Positions 27,481 through 38,396 of a stretch of 64,000 bases of DNA are shown piece by piece (within the stretch, counting starts at the first letter, position 1; every line of letters starts with the position of its first letter). The stretch comes from Pelecanus crispus (Eukaryota > Chordata > Aves > Pelecaniformes > Pelecanidae). Location: the NCBI RefSeq assembly GCF_030463565.1, contig NC_134643.1:167794491-167858490 (forward strand), written 5' to 3'. Position numbers and translations under genes: made by a program. The notes beneath the pieces were generated by a model, which was given only the letters and a program-made list of their open reading frames with translations, was not told where the DNA came from and searched no databases.

Positions 27481-30400
27481 GGCTTTGGTCCCTCAGATTT
27501 TATTTTTTTAATCAGAGATTCAGCCATTTTACTAATATCTAAGAGGCAAAGTTGAAAGCTACATGACCATGTGCTCTAATTACACTATTTCTGATAACAG
27601 CGGGGGTCTTCACAGGTTTAAGTATTTTAACAAAGATTTTTGGGGTTTTAACATTTTTTGCCAGAAAGGGGAGGACACTGAGAAGAGAGAATCAGCAGAG
27701 AGCTTACTGACTAATTACAGCCTAGAAAATACCATTCCTGGTCCCTGAGATTACTCTGTTTTGATTACTGCACTTTGAGACCGTGTTGCTGGCTCTACAG
27801 ACCTCTCTGAAAACATTTTTCCAGTAGAATTAGGAAGTCAATAATTGATGTCACCAGGCCTCCAAGAAGTCCTGCTGTCTACCTAGCTTTTTGTCTCCAC
27901 GTGGTTGAAAATACTGAGTACGGTTAGGTTTTGCTTACTGTGAACACTTTCTTCATGAAGAATCTGACTTTGCCTGCCTCCTACGCATTTGACCTGGTGT
28001 CCTGCAAGCCTCTCTTGGCTTCCCTCCTCCCTGCCTTGTGTCACTGGAACTTCCTCCCCAAAAGAAGGTCCAGACACCTTCTGTTCCCTCATCTAGGCCT
28101 GTTTCGCTGTGATGAACTGTAAAGTCAAACCAGAAAGTAGGTGGCTTGTAGGGAAGGTCCATCGTCATTTCGTGCATGTGTATGACACATGGCCTAAAGA
28201 AGTTTTTAGTGTGCAGGGAAGAGCCTGGAAATACGTCCCTGCAGCGCACCTTTCTTCCCATCAGTGAAGCTGCATAGGGGTAGACATTGTCTCAGGAAGT
28301 TTTATTTTAATTCTGAGTTTTGGGTGATATATTGGGGTATACTTCAAAAACCTCCAAGGGACTCCCTTGATGGGTAGTGCACAGGCACGACGCATGTGAT
28401 TTTTTCCATGCTGCATTCCTCACCCACTGTACCGAGACCTCCCCATCGAGGAGCGAGAAGGTATTCAGGGTTTCAGGCAGGTTGTCTCGCTCACTGCTAA
28501 TTAACAGTCTTGAATTAACTCTCCACTAAGAAGCAAAGTCAGATAAATCGTTGCAGACCTTAAAACATCTGTCAGCTTGAGGTTCCTTACCTGGGGTTTT
28601 GGTGAGAGCCAAAGCAGTGCTCTAGATGCATGAAGCAACCAGAACCCAAAACTCCCACTGGGCAGAAGCATCCCCCTTGACCCTCCAACCCCACTCCAGA
28701 GTCACCCCATACCCATGGGCAGGCAGCTTTTCCTGCCTGCTTTAAGACAGAGCATGTATCAATATTCACTATGTATTTACAGCCTTGGCATGGAAATGCA
28801 TCTCCTCATGCTGCTGTATTATTTATAGGCTAGGCCAAACACCGGGATATTGAAGTAAGGCTACAAGACATTTTCAGTTTCGGAAGCAGCTCATAAATAA
28901 GAAGTTAAGTATTATATTTTAAGAAGAAACGTTAAAGTTCTTGTCCTTGAGCCTTACAGGAAAAAAGCTGAAGAAAATACGCTCCACAATACTGCCAAAA
29001 TCTATTAACCTGATTCTTCTCCAGCTCACCTCTGCTGTAAACCAGCCTGATCCCAGGGCTGTCCTGCCAGCAGAGGGGAACCAGGCAGCTGCTGTCTCTG
29101 CAGTGAGAAGGCCAAAGCAAGAGGGTTGGTTTCACCCAACGAGTCGCCTTACCCCCTCTGCAACAGCTCCTTTCTCCAGCCACCTCTGGCTCACCTCCAT
29201 TTCCTGCCACTCCCCAGTAACTGACCGCAAGGAGAAAGATGTCCACCTACCTTCCAGCTGCTACTCTTCTCCTAATCTGGGATTTCTGAGGGACGGGTTT
29301 ATGAAACCGGCTTTTGCTCATGAGGAAGGCAGGCTTGCTTCCAACAAGTAAAGAATTTGGGTTATTTACCTTAGAATGGCTTTGGTATTCTTAAGCACCA
29401 ACCCTGGGTCATCTGCACACTCCTGGAGAAAGAACACCACAGATACAGACTGGTCTGTAGCAAGGTATCTCGGTTGATCCCACTTTTTATGGCTTCTAGA
29501 GTGGGTGCCTCCTCACTCATGTCTCCCTACTGCAGACATCCAGAGAAGTAAACGAGCCTGAATTCTTGCATGCTATTGAAATATAAGCATTAAATCATTG
29601 TAATTATACCTTTCTGGCAGCTGCTAGGGTAGCAAGTTTGATTTTTGAGCTTGCAAACCAAAACACAATTAATGAGATTTTTGCAGAACGAAAAGCACCC
29701 CACCTCTTCTTGACAATCTCTGCGTGTAGCTCAGCCTTGCTTCCTACTGCGTGTGGCTATCAATGCATTTTTGCTATAATTTCTAAATGCAGTTGGAGCA
29801 AATTAAATCAGAAAAGGAAGTTTATAGCACTTCACATTTTTCCATATATGGATTCATGCTGTGTTATACAGTGTTCATCACATTCTCCGTACTTTATTTG
29901 CTGTGAGATATCTGAAATTCTTTGTCTTATCTGATCTATGATTTAAGATTCTGACCTTTTCAGCTTTCTGTAATTTCACTGCCAGCTCACTCAATATGCC
30001 TTTGTTTATAGCCTTACAGCAGAGAGGCCAAGTGAAGACGGGAGCTGCTTATGTGCTGGAAAGACAGAAATTTTCGTTTGCCAAAATTTGCGTGTGAAAG
30101 AGGGAAGCAGCAATATAATTTCAAAAGTTTTTGAAGAATCTGAGAATACAGATGAGAAAGGGGATTAAACACCCTTTCAGTGTGACTTTCTACTAAAAGA
30201 ATGAACCAAAAAGCAATACCTTTCTGTTAATGGCAACCTGTGTGAAAAGCAATTTCAACACTAATAAAAACTGATTTTTCAGCTCCATGGCGAGAACAGC
30301 AGAATGGCAGCATACATCTCAGCATTTTCATCAAAATGGTTGAGAAGGCAAATGAAGCCTTTATATCTGCTCCTGGGATGTTATGTCAGGTTGCCTCAAG

Positions 30401-30539
30401 TTCTGCTCCCCTGCTGCCTAGGCAGGTTGCAGAATGAGCTCTGGGGACACTAATCTGTGCTGGAGAATAGCTGCTAAATTATTCAGGGTACTAAAGACAA
30501 GGGCTGAGTGTGAATTGCAGAAGACCCTGACAACACAGA
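27481..30539. other. Non-coding intergenic
   Basis: No gene or transposon recognised. AT-rich with unremarkable short open frames, the longest being 136 codons at 28941-29351 plus without a domain signature. Confidence 0.55.
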
Positions 30540-31320
30540 GTGACGCCAATAAAATGACAGATGAAATTCACCTTAGATAAATGCAAAGTGAGGCACATGG
30601 GGCAGAAAAACCCATCTTAACTTTCCATACACTGTGCTGAGTTCTGAGTTGACTATTGCTGCTTAGAAATGAGATCTTGCCATTAGAATAGATAATTTTA
30701 TGGAAATGTCAGATTTATGCTCAGAACTGGTCAGAAAAATCCAAAGCTGAATTCTAGGAAATATTATGAAAAGAACAGTAAACAACATGGAAAACATCAC
30801 TCCTATTCACCATACAAATCCTTGGTGTGCTTGTGTATCGAGTACTGTGGGCAGCCCTGGTCCTCCCATCTCCAAAACCAGGTGTAGCAGAATGAGAAAT
30901 GCTGCAGGCAAGCTCAACCAGGATAATCAAAGACATGGATGCTTTCTGAACAGTCTTACGCTCTTCCACCTGGTACAGACACAGAGGAGAGAGATACAAA
31001 TGATACAGAACCATGAAATCGGGAGTTGCACGAAGATGAGCAGGGACATGTTGTTCAGTATCTCTTCTAATGTAAGAACTAGGCATGCTTAAATGAAACT
31101 AGAAGGTGTCCAACTCAAAACAATCAAAAAGAAATAGTTTCCTGTTGTGTTCATCAAACTTTCATCACAGTTAAGCTAAAAGGTACTAGAAGTTAATACT
31201 TAAGTTCAAGGAGCAACTGGGTAAATTCACAGAAGAAGAAAAGCACATGAAAAGCCCTGTTAAATTCGGAGGTGCTAAATTTGGTCAAGAAGTGAAATGA
31301 CTGAAAATGACTGACAGCTA
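30540..31320 (+). mobile_element. Ancient CR1/L3-like LINE, ORF2 end and 3' UTR
   Basis: Segments appear in CR1 order: GATGAAATTCACCTTAGATA, AATGCAAAGTGAGGCACATG (30560-30600), TGCTGAGTTCTGAGTT, then CTTGGTGTGCTTGTGTATCG (the 'first-base...cacaccttgaatactgtg' region), CCTCCCATCTCCAAAACC, and finally TCTTCTAATGTAAGAACTAG (31062-31081) from the 3' part. All frames are broken by substitutions and indels, so it is a dead fossil, older than the young CR1s here. Its end is obscured and is followed by an AT microsatellite. Confidence 0.75.
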
Positions 31321-31334
31321 GGAGGCAATTGATC

Positions 31335-31360
31335 ATATATATATATATATATATATATAT
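31335..31360. repeat. (AT)13 microsatellite
   Basis: Thirteen uninterrupted AT units just after the ancient CR1 at 30540-31320. Confidence 0.95.
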
Positions 31361-32292
31361 GCTTTCCTGCTCTTAGAAGAAGCCACTTGGGCCACTATCA
31401 GAGAGAGGATGCAGGTCTAGTTGGCCCTAGTTCAACTCTTCTAAAACCTGTTTTTAATGTAAATCTTTATAGTTTTGTTCATAGGATGTTGTTGGCAGAG
31501 GGAGATGAGCCAGGGAGATTTCTCAGTTACATTAAAGACATCACTGTAGCTTGGGTTTGTCCAGTCGGCATGGCATCAAAGCAGATAAATAAGAGTCTAC
31601 AGATGCAATTCATCTGCTTTAGATTTCTTCAGTTTACTTCCCTTTGTAGTACACAGAAATAAAAAGGCAGATTAGTATGTCCTGGTTTAGGTAGGTGTTT
31701 CAGGAGATGAATCACCCTCTACTACTGCCTACATTTCCGAAGCCTGGGACCATTATGACTCAACAAGAGTGCATATTTTGCCCAGAAGTACCAGAAATAC
31801 ATATTTTCTACACAGTCATTCCTTCAGATACTTACTCCATTTTGTGATTTATTTTAAATAGGTTTAAATGTGGCATAAACAATGTTGACTGATAAATTCT
31901 GCTCGGAGCTTATAAACAAAGATGCTTCTTTAAAACAAAATCTGGCAAAGAGAAGCCTGGCTCAGACCCAGAAGAAGTTTAAATTCAGCCCATGATCTGC
32001 TGAGCTAGCTGCCCAATTGATCCAAATAGAAGATGAAACACCCTATGATTGTTTATCTAAACCTTTCATAAACTGCAACTCATTTATTTGCCATTTAATT
32101 CTCACAAATGTACAGCTGAGTAATCATTTGATTGTGTAATTTAGATGGTCAGTGCTGGGGCCACATCCTGAAGTCTTGGTCACCGCATGACTCACTACAA
32201 CTGGGGTGGCCGTAGCTCCCATTTAACCCATCTGCTCTTGTTTTCTTTGGGTCGAGAGCAGGATGCTTGGAGGGGGCAAGGGTATGCTTATG

Positions 32293-32304
32293 CCCCCCCC
32301 CCCC
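32293..32304 (+). repeat. C12 homopolymer
   Basis: Twelve consecutive C between TTATG and AGTATT. Confidence 0.9.
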
Positions 32305-33030
32305 AGTATTGAGCTGGGAGCCAGAAGCTGAGAAGAGCTCCCAGTTCATGGATAGCCACGGGAACTAAGTGCTTGTGTGAGCATATCAGAAGTCAAAGGG
32401 ACTCACAAAGCGAGAGAGAGAAAGCAAGGAAAGCTGTGAGACCAGCTGAGGTCCAAAGAAACTAACTTGAGATAGGGACTTGCTCCGTGGTTCATAAAAG
32501 CAGCTTGATGCAGAGGAAAGAATTCGCTGGAAGAAGCATTAGTCCCTGAGAAGGCGTTCACAAAAAACCTACAGCATGCCCAAGAATGGTGGGGGACTGG
32601 GGAAGGGATTTAGTATTTCTTATTCTACCTTCATCTCTGAAGAAAGTACTGTCTTAGAAATGTTCTGCATAACCATTTGCTACCACCACCAAGCATATAA
32701 AAAGAGTAGAGACAGAACAGAAAGCTCAAGAGGCTCCATCTGGTGCATGGACGCTCTCAAGCTAGCAAGCCATCGCTGAGCTGTTGACAATACTGCAGGT
32801 GAGGAAAAGCTCCTGCTCTCAGCAGTTTGTGCTGGATGGAGGACCATTTCTCTGTATCTGGTCATTACATAAAGTATCCCCCAAAAGAAAGGCAGATGCA
32901 TGGCTGGGCTCTCTGACTGGGAATCCAAATTCCAGTTCTCATGACTGCGAATCCAAAGCATACGGGTCTAGTGTTTAGGAATCAACCCAAACTGTATGCA
33001 AGTGGCCAGCAGTGCCATTTTGACAGACAC

Positions 33031-33082
33031 TATGTGTGTGCACATGTGGGCATGCAGACACAAGCGCGCACACACACACATA
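33031..33082. repeat. Inverted GT/AC microsatellite pair
   Basis: TATGTGTGTG (33031-33040) and CACACACATA (33073-33082) are exact reverse complements. They are separated by 32 nt that also alternate purine and pyrimidine in parts (GCGCGCACAC), which favours cruciform or Z-type DNA. Confidence 0.7.
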
Positions 33083-33393
33083 TTAGCCACTCTCCGGGAC
33101 CACACCTGGAGCTGTGAAGCATTAAAGTCTTCCAAAACATTCATGCTTTCTTGACAGTGTTTATTTTCACATTATGTCTTTGCTGGAACCCTGTCCTGAC
33201 CGGAACATCACGCATCTGCAAGCCAGTCAGATTGCAATGTTAATTATAGTAATGGTAAATTTTTATTTTGGTCCGTTGCTGAGGGATTCCACCTAGGGTT
33301 GTTTTATTTTTCCTACATAACATCCAGCCATTTACTAGCATGCATATTCCTGCATCCTGTTAGTCAGAAACATTTTCGCTTCCGTAGCTGTGA

Positions 33394-33443
33394 CATTGTC
33401 AGATATGGACAATGCTGGTGATGCTTATCGTAAGCATCACCAG
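33394..33443. repeat. Two abutting perfect hairpins
   Basis: Hairpin 1: CATTGTC (33394-33400), loop AGATATG, GACAATG (33408-33414). Hairpin 2 starts at the next base: CTGGTGATGCTTA (33415-33427), loop TCG, TAAGCATCACCAG (33431-33443). All 7 and all 13 pairs are exact. The 13-bp stem with a 3-nt loop is unlikely by chance and suggests a template-switch event or selected structure. Confidence 0.85.
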
Positions 33444-35819
33444 TCCCAGATTTCCAGTCTCACAGTTGAAGCAGCAAACCTGACACTGAACTTGCCATAG
33501 ACAAAGGGAGACATCGCTTGGCCCCTGCATGTCTGTGTGGCAATAGAGGGCTGCTTGTTTTTCACTTGGATGTCACGCCATGGAATTGAAATCCCAGATG
33601 GACTGCTGGGTGACCTTGCCTGCTTTTGGCAGAGCACATGTGGGTTTGTATGTCCCTGAAGACACTGCCTTAAGATGCTGGGCCGGAGGATACATTAAAT
33701 ACTCAGTATAAAGATTTCTAAGACAAAAATCCACCAAAATCAACTGCCAATTATTTCCTTGAAATTTGCATAGCTAAGCAGATTTTTCAGGGGATCTTCA
33801 CACCCACGCTAGCCTTTTGCAGTGGGTGTCTCTTCAGCTCTCTGATGCTTGCACGCCTCCCCACTTCTCTCCTATTTCTTTGCTATCTCACTCATTACAG
33901 TGGTTTCAATCATCTTTGTACAGAGGGTGCTCAGATCAGCTCTCTCGGTCTCAGTTCTCCCCCTCTGGTCTTTGTTGCATCTTCAGACATCTCTAGACCT
34001 ATCCACTTGGAAGCCTTACTTCCATTTCAAGTGCAGTCTTTCCAAAAGTGAAGTGCTGCCCCCTCATCCTCTGGCACAGTCAAGGCTCTGCCTTCTCTAA
34101 ACTACATTTGGGGATTGTTTCCCCTTGTTTATGAACAGAGAGGGGAAGGAACCATTTCTGGGATGAGATTCTTCTTACCCCATTGTAGATGTCTGAAGCA
34201 GGCCAGATGCTTGTGCCCTGAAAGTGCATTTGCCTCCATTGCCTGTAAGGAGGTCCCCAGCAGTTGCACGAGGATATTGGCTGCCAGCTGACCTCTACGT
34301 ATGTGAAAGGAGTCTCAATATGTTTCACAGTGAAGTGGTGAGCTGCTTACCCAGTGGACAAACTCCTGCCGTAGCCCCCTTGTCTGAGTAAGACAGGCCT
34401 TATTTATTCTCTCTGTTACACGTTCTCAGCACTCTGTGCTTTTACAGGACAGTAAGATTTATAAGTCATTGACTTACCTCCATATTGTCTAATCTCACTT
34501 GCTAATATTCAGAATTTTAGGGGCATACTCACAAATTTCTTCTTAGGAAATGCTGAAAGGTGTCACATTTTGTATAGCCTCTGTAGGTAAAATAGAAATA
34601 AATGCGAATGAAAAGCCTTTCTCCAGCTGTACGTAATACAGTTCAGCAATGCTGAGTCTCATTCTTGCTTTTAACTGTACCATAAACTGCACATTACAGT
34701 ACAATTTTCTGATGCATTTCTTGAAATGTAACCATGTATGTGGAAAAAAATTATCTGTCTTCTGGTGGCAAAATACATTTCTCCTTTTGCTATATAGTAA
34801 TATTTATCAGCAATACGGACATTTATTTCATTTACCATCTTGCTGCCCCTGCTTCATAACTGCTTTCACCTGAGTGCAGGACCCAGAAATGTAACAACAT
34901 TCATTTTGCTCCTCCATCACTCACACTGCCCTGCAGTGCATTTAATTTTGCGCTCACAGCCAGTGATGATGATGGACTCTCAGCTTGCAGATTGTCTCAA
35001 GTGATGCCCCCAAATGCTACAAACACTGTGAGAGCTATTTGGGTTCCTAACCATAAGTCGTGAGGAGAGAGACTGTTGTTCGGAGATCTGCAGGTATCTG
35101 AGACATCTGCACAGGGTTTACGTATATGACAAAGCATCTATTCTGAGATCTGCATCCTTCTGGAGCAGCAGCTGAAGGTCAGGTGGACAACTTCAGAGCA
35201 CCATAAATGGCACTGGATGATTCTGTTTAGCAGCCTGAATTGCTCCCCAGTAATATGAACTCCTCGTGCCATCTGGCCTTCACTGTCAGGATCCAGCCTT
35301 CATGCCTGCTCAGCCATAAGCTTCTGGGGGTTTGGTTTCAAACAATAGTATGAGTTTCCAGAGGCTGACATCTGTCTCCCAGGAACTAAGCTTGTTTCAC
35401 AGCAGCAACCAAGCAAGCAATGAGATACTACCACCACAATCTAAAGAAATCTGGAGATTATGAAGTCCTCCAACCCTTTTGCTTCCCCAAATGTTAAATA
35501 CTAACATAGGTATGGGTGGCATGAAAATAGAAACTTGCAGTGGGGATTTCATTAATAGCACTAAAAGTGGCTACAAAAGGTTATCTAAAACAGTCCTGTT
35601 GCAAGGCATATATATAATTGTACTTAGTTCTTCATGACTATTAACCTGATCATAAGGTTCTCTGATATATTAATAGTCCAGATGCATATACATATACATA
35701 TACAGAATCATAAAATCATAGAATCATTTAGGTTGGAAAAGACCCTTAAGATCATCAAGTCCAACTGTAAACCTAACACTGCCAAGTCCACCACTAAACC
35801 ATGTCCCCAAGTGCCACAT

Positions 35820-36173
35820 CTACGTGTCTCTTAAATACCTCCAGGGATGGGGACTCAACCACTTCCTTGGGAAGCCTGTTCCAATGCATGATATACCCTT
35901 CAGTGAAGAAATTTTTCCTAGTATCCAATCCAAACCTCCCCTGGTGCAACTTGAAGCTGTTTCATCTTTCCTACTGCCTGTTACTTGGGAAAAGAGACTG
36001 ACATCCACCTCGCTACAACCTCCTTTCAGGTACTTGTAGAGAGCGATGAGGTCTCCCTTCAGCCTCCTCTTCTCCAGGCTAAACAACCCCAGTTCCCTCA
36101 GCCGCTCCTCATAAGAATTGTTCCCTAGACCCTTCACCAGCTTTGTTGCCCTTCTCTGAACACGCTCCAGCAC
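35820..36173 (-). pseudogene. CR1 ORF2 C-terminal fragment
   Basis: Resumes ORF2 as [20 protein letters not shown], then [20 protein letters not shown] and [20 protein letters not shown], the conserved CR1 C-terminal region. The following residues ([19 protein letters not shown]) are again out of frame compared with the copy at 51088-52102, so at least one more indel lies near 35960. Confidence 0.85.
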
Positions 36174-37228
36174 CTCAATGTCTTTCTTGTATTGAGGGAC
36201 CCAAAACTGAACTGCAGCCTCAACAGTGCCGAGTACAAGGGGACAATTACTTCCCTAGTCCTGCTGGCCACACTATTCCTGATACAAGCCAGGATGCTGT
36301 TGGCCTTCCGGGCCACCTGGGCACACTGCTGGCTCATGTTCAGCCAGCTGTCTACCAACACCCCCAGGTCCTTTTCGGCCAGGCAGCTTTCCAGCCACTC
36401 CTCCCCAAGCCTGTAGCGTTGCATAGGGTTTTTGTGACTGAAGTGCAGGACCCAGCACTTGGCCTTGTTGAACCTCATACAACTGGCCTCAGCCCATCGA
36501 TGCAGCCTGTCCAGATCCCTCTGCAGGGCCTTCCTACCCACAAGCAGATCAACACTCCCGCCCAATCTGGTGTCATCTGCAAACTTACTGAGGGTGCACT
36601 TGACTCCCTTGTCCAGATCATTGATAAAGATATTAAACAGACCTGGCCCCAATACTGAGCTCTGGGGAACACTACTTGTGACCAGCTGCCAACTGGATTT
36701 AACTCCATTCATCAGAAGTCTTTGGGCCTGGTCATCCAGCCAAGTTTTTACCCAGCAAAGAGTACACCTATCCAAGTCATGAGCAGCCAGTTTCTCCAGG
36801 ACAATGCTGTGGGAAACAGTGTCAAAGGCTTTCCTCAAGTCCAGGCAGACAACATCCACGGCCTTTCCCTCATCCATTAAGCGGGCCACCTTGTCATAGA
36901 AGGACATCAGGTTGGTCAAGCAGGACCTGCCTTTCATAAACCCATGCTGACTGGGCCTGATTGCCTGGCTGTCCTGTATGTGCCGTGTGATGGCACTCAA
37001 GATGATCTGCTCCATAACCTTCCCTGGCATTGAGGTCAGACTGTCAGGCCTGTAGTTCCCCAGATCCTTGTTCCGGCCCTTCTTGTAGATGGGCATCACA
37101 TTTGCTAACCTGCAGTCAACTGGGACCTCCCCAGTTTGCCAGGACTGCTGATAAAGGATTGAAAGTGGCTTGGTGAGTACTTCTGCCAGCTCCCTCAGTG
37201 CCCTTGGGTGGATCCCATCCGGCCCCAT
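36134..37228 (-). pseudogene. CR1 ORF2 reverse-transcriptase domain
   Basis: The 364-codon frame carries the fingers and palm of a non-LTR reverse transcriptase: [14 protein letters not shown] at the start, motif [10 protein letters not shown] (Asp130 and Asp136), motif B as [11 protein letters not shown], where two glycines usual for CR1 (GVPQGS) are serine, and motif C FADD (216-219). The frame leaves the family at [13 protein letters not shown], where about 13 bp are missing compared with the copy at 51088-52102. The rest of ORF2 continues in another phase at 35820-36173. The catalytic aspartates remain, but the truncation and breaks make it non-autonomous. Confidence 0.92.
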
Positions 37229-37801
37229 AGACTTGTGTGTGTCTTAAGTGGTGCAGCAGGTCACTAACCATTTCCCCTTAGATTATGGGGGCTTCGTTCT
37301 GCTCCCTGTCCCTGTCTTCCAGCTCAGGGGGCTGCATACCCCGAGAACAACTGGTCTCACTATTAAAGACTGAGCCAAAGAAGGCATTAAGTACCTCAGC
37401 CTTTTCCTCAGCCTTTGTCACTGAGTTTTGCCCCGCATCCACTAGAGGATGGAGATTATCTTTTGCCCTCCTTTTGTTGTTAATGTATTTATAGAAACAT
37501 TTTTTATTGTCATTTATGACAGTAGCCAGATTAAGTTCTCATTAGGCTTTGCCCTTCTAATTGTCTCCCTGCATAACCTCATGACATCCTTGCAGTCCTC
37601 CTGAGTTGCCTGCCCCTTCTTCCAAAGGTCATAAACTCTCCTTTTTTTCCTGAGTACCAGCCAAAGCTCTGTTCAGCCAGGCCAGTCTTCTTCACCACCT
37701 TCACCGACGGCTCGTCTTTTGGCACATGGGGATGGCCTGCTCCTGCGCTTTTAAGATTTCCTTCTTGAAGAATGTCCAGTCTTCCTGGAGTCCTTTGCCC
37801 T

Positions 37802-38071
37802 TCAGGACTGCCTCCCAAGGGACTCTCTCAACCAGGCCCCTAAAACAGGCTGAAGTCTGCCCTCTGGAAGTCCAAGGTAGCAGTTCTGCTGACCCTTCTC
37901 CTTACTTCTCCCAGAATCAAAGACTCTTATCATTTCATGATCGCTGTGCCCAAGACAGCCTCCAACCACCACATCACCCACAAGTCCTTCTCTGTTCACA
38001 AACAACAGGTCCAGTGGGGCGCCTTCCCTAGTTGGCTCACTCACCACCTGTGTCAGGAAGTTGTCTTCCAC
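37802..38071 (-). pseudogene. CR1 ORF2 endonuclease fragment, C-terminal part
   Basis: A second frame resumes the endonuclease with EDNFLTQVVSEPTREGAPLD, then LLFVNREGLVGDVVVGGCLG and HSDHE. The SDH motif (residues 43-45 of the stretch) is the conserved catalytic end of the domain. It is out of phase with the fragment at 38088-38396. From about residue 65 on the match to CR1 weakens as it enters the linker. Confidence 0.85.
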
Positions 38072-38087
38072 ACGCTCCAGGAACCTC

Positions 38088-38396
38088 CTAGACGGTTTCT
38101 TCTCCGCTGTATTCTATTTCCAGCAAACGTGGTAAGTTGAAGTCCCCCATGAGAACAAGGGCTAGCGATTCTGAGAATTCTCCCAGCTGCTTATAGAATA
38201 TTTTGTCTGCCTCTTCATCCTGGTTGGGTGGTCTATAACAGACTCCCACCATGATATCTGCCTTGTTGGCCTTTCCCCTGATTCTTACCCATAAACACTC
38301 GAGTCTTTCATCACCATCATCAAGCTGTAGACCATCAAAACACTTCCTAACACACAGACCTACCCCAGTCTTCATATATGGAGACTTCAAGAGCAA
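38088..38396 (-). pseudogene. CR1 ORF2 endonuclease fragment, N-terminal part
   Basis: The open stretch reads through VGVCYRPPNQDEEADK and GDFNLP, hallmarks of the apurinic-type endonuclease of CR1 ORF2. The GDFN motif (residues 84-87 of the stretch) supplies metal-site Asp and Asn. After GDFNLP the expected sequence is lost in this frame (RLLEIEYSGEETV), which marks a frameshift or small deletion. The first roughly 100 residues of the domain are missing because the copy is 5'-truncated. Confidence 0.85.

Larger units (their letters stand above)
31361..35703. other. Non-coding intergenic
   Basis: No gene. Contains the C12 run, the inverted GT/AC microsatellite pair, the tandem hairpins, and an imperfect CATATA repeat at 35684-35701 that abuts the 3' end of the CR1. 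Confidence 0.55.
35704..38396 (-). mobile_element. CR1 LINE, 5'-truncated, 2.7 kb
   Basis: A non-LTR retrotransposon copy on the same strand as HS6ST3 and downstream of it. On the minus strand it runs from within the endonuclease domain through the reverse transcriptase to the CR1 3' terminus ...CCAACCTAAATGATTCTATG, then ATTTTATGATTCTG, ending at about 35704. Full CR1 elements are about 4.5 kb, so ORF1 and the N-terminal endonuclease are lost. Frames are broken at least after GDFNLP (near 38130) and near 36215. No target-site duplication is evident, as is usual for CR1. Confidence 0.95.

Noticed and set aside
36143..36658. 171-codon open frame on the plus strand
   Set aside because: It is the antisense shadow of CR1 ORF2 at 36134-37228.
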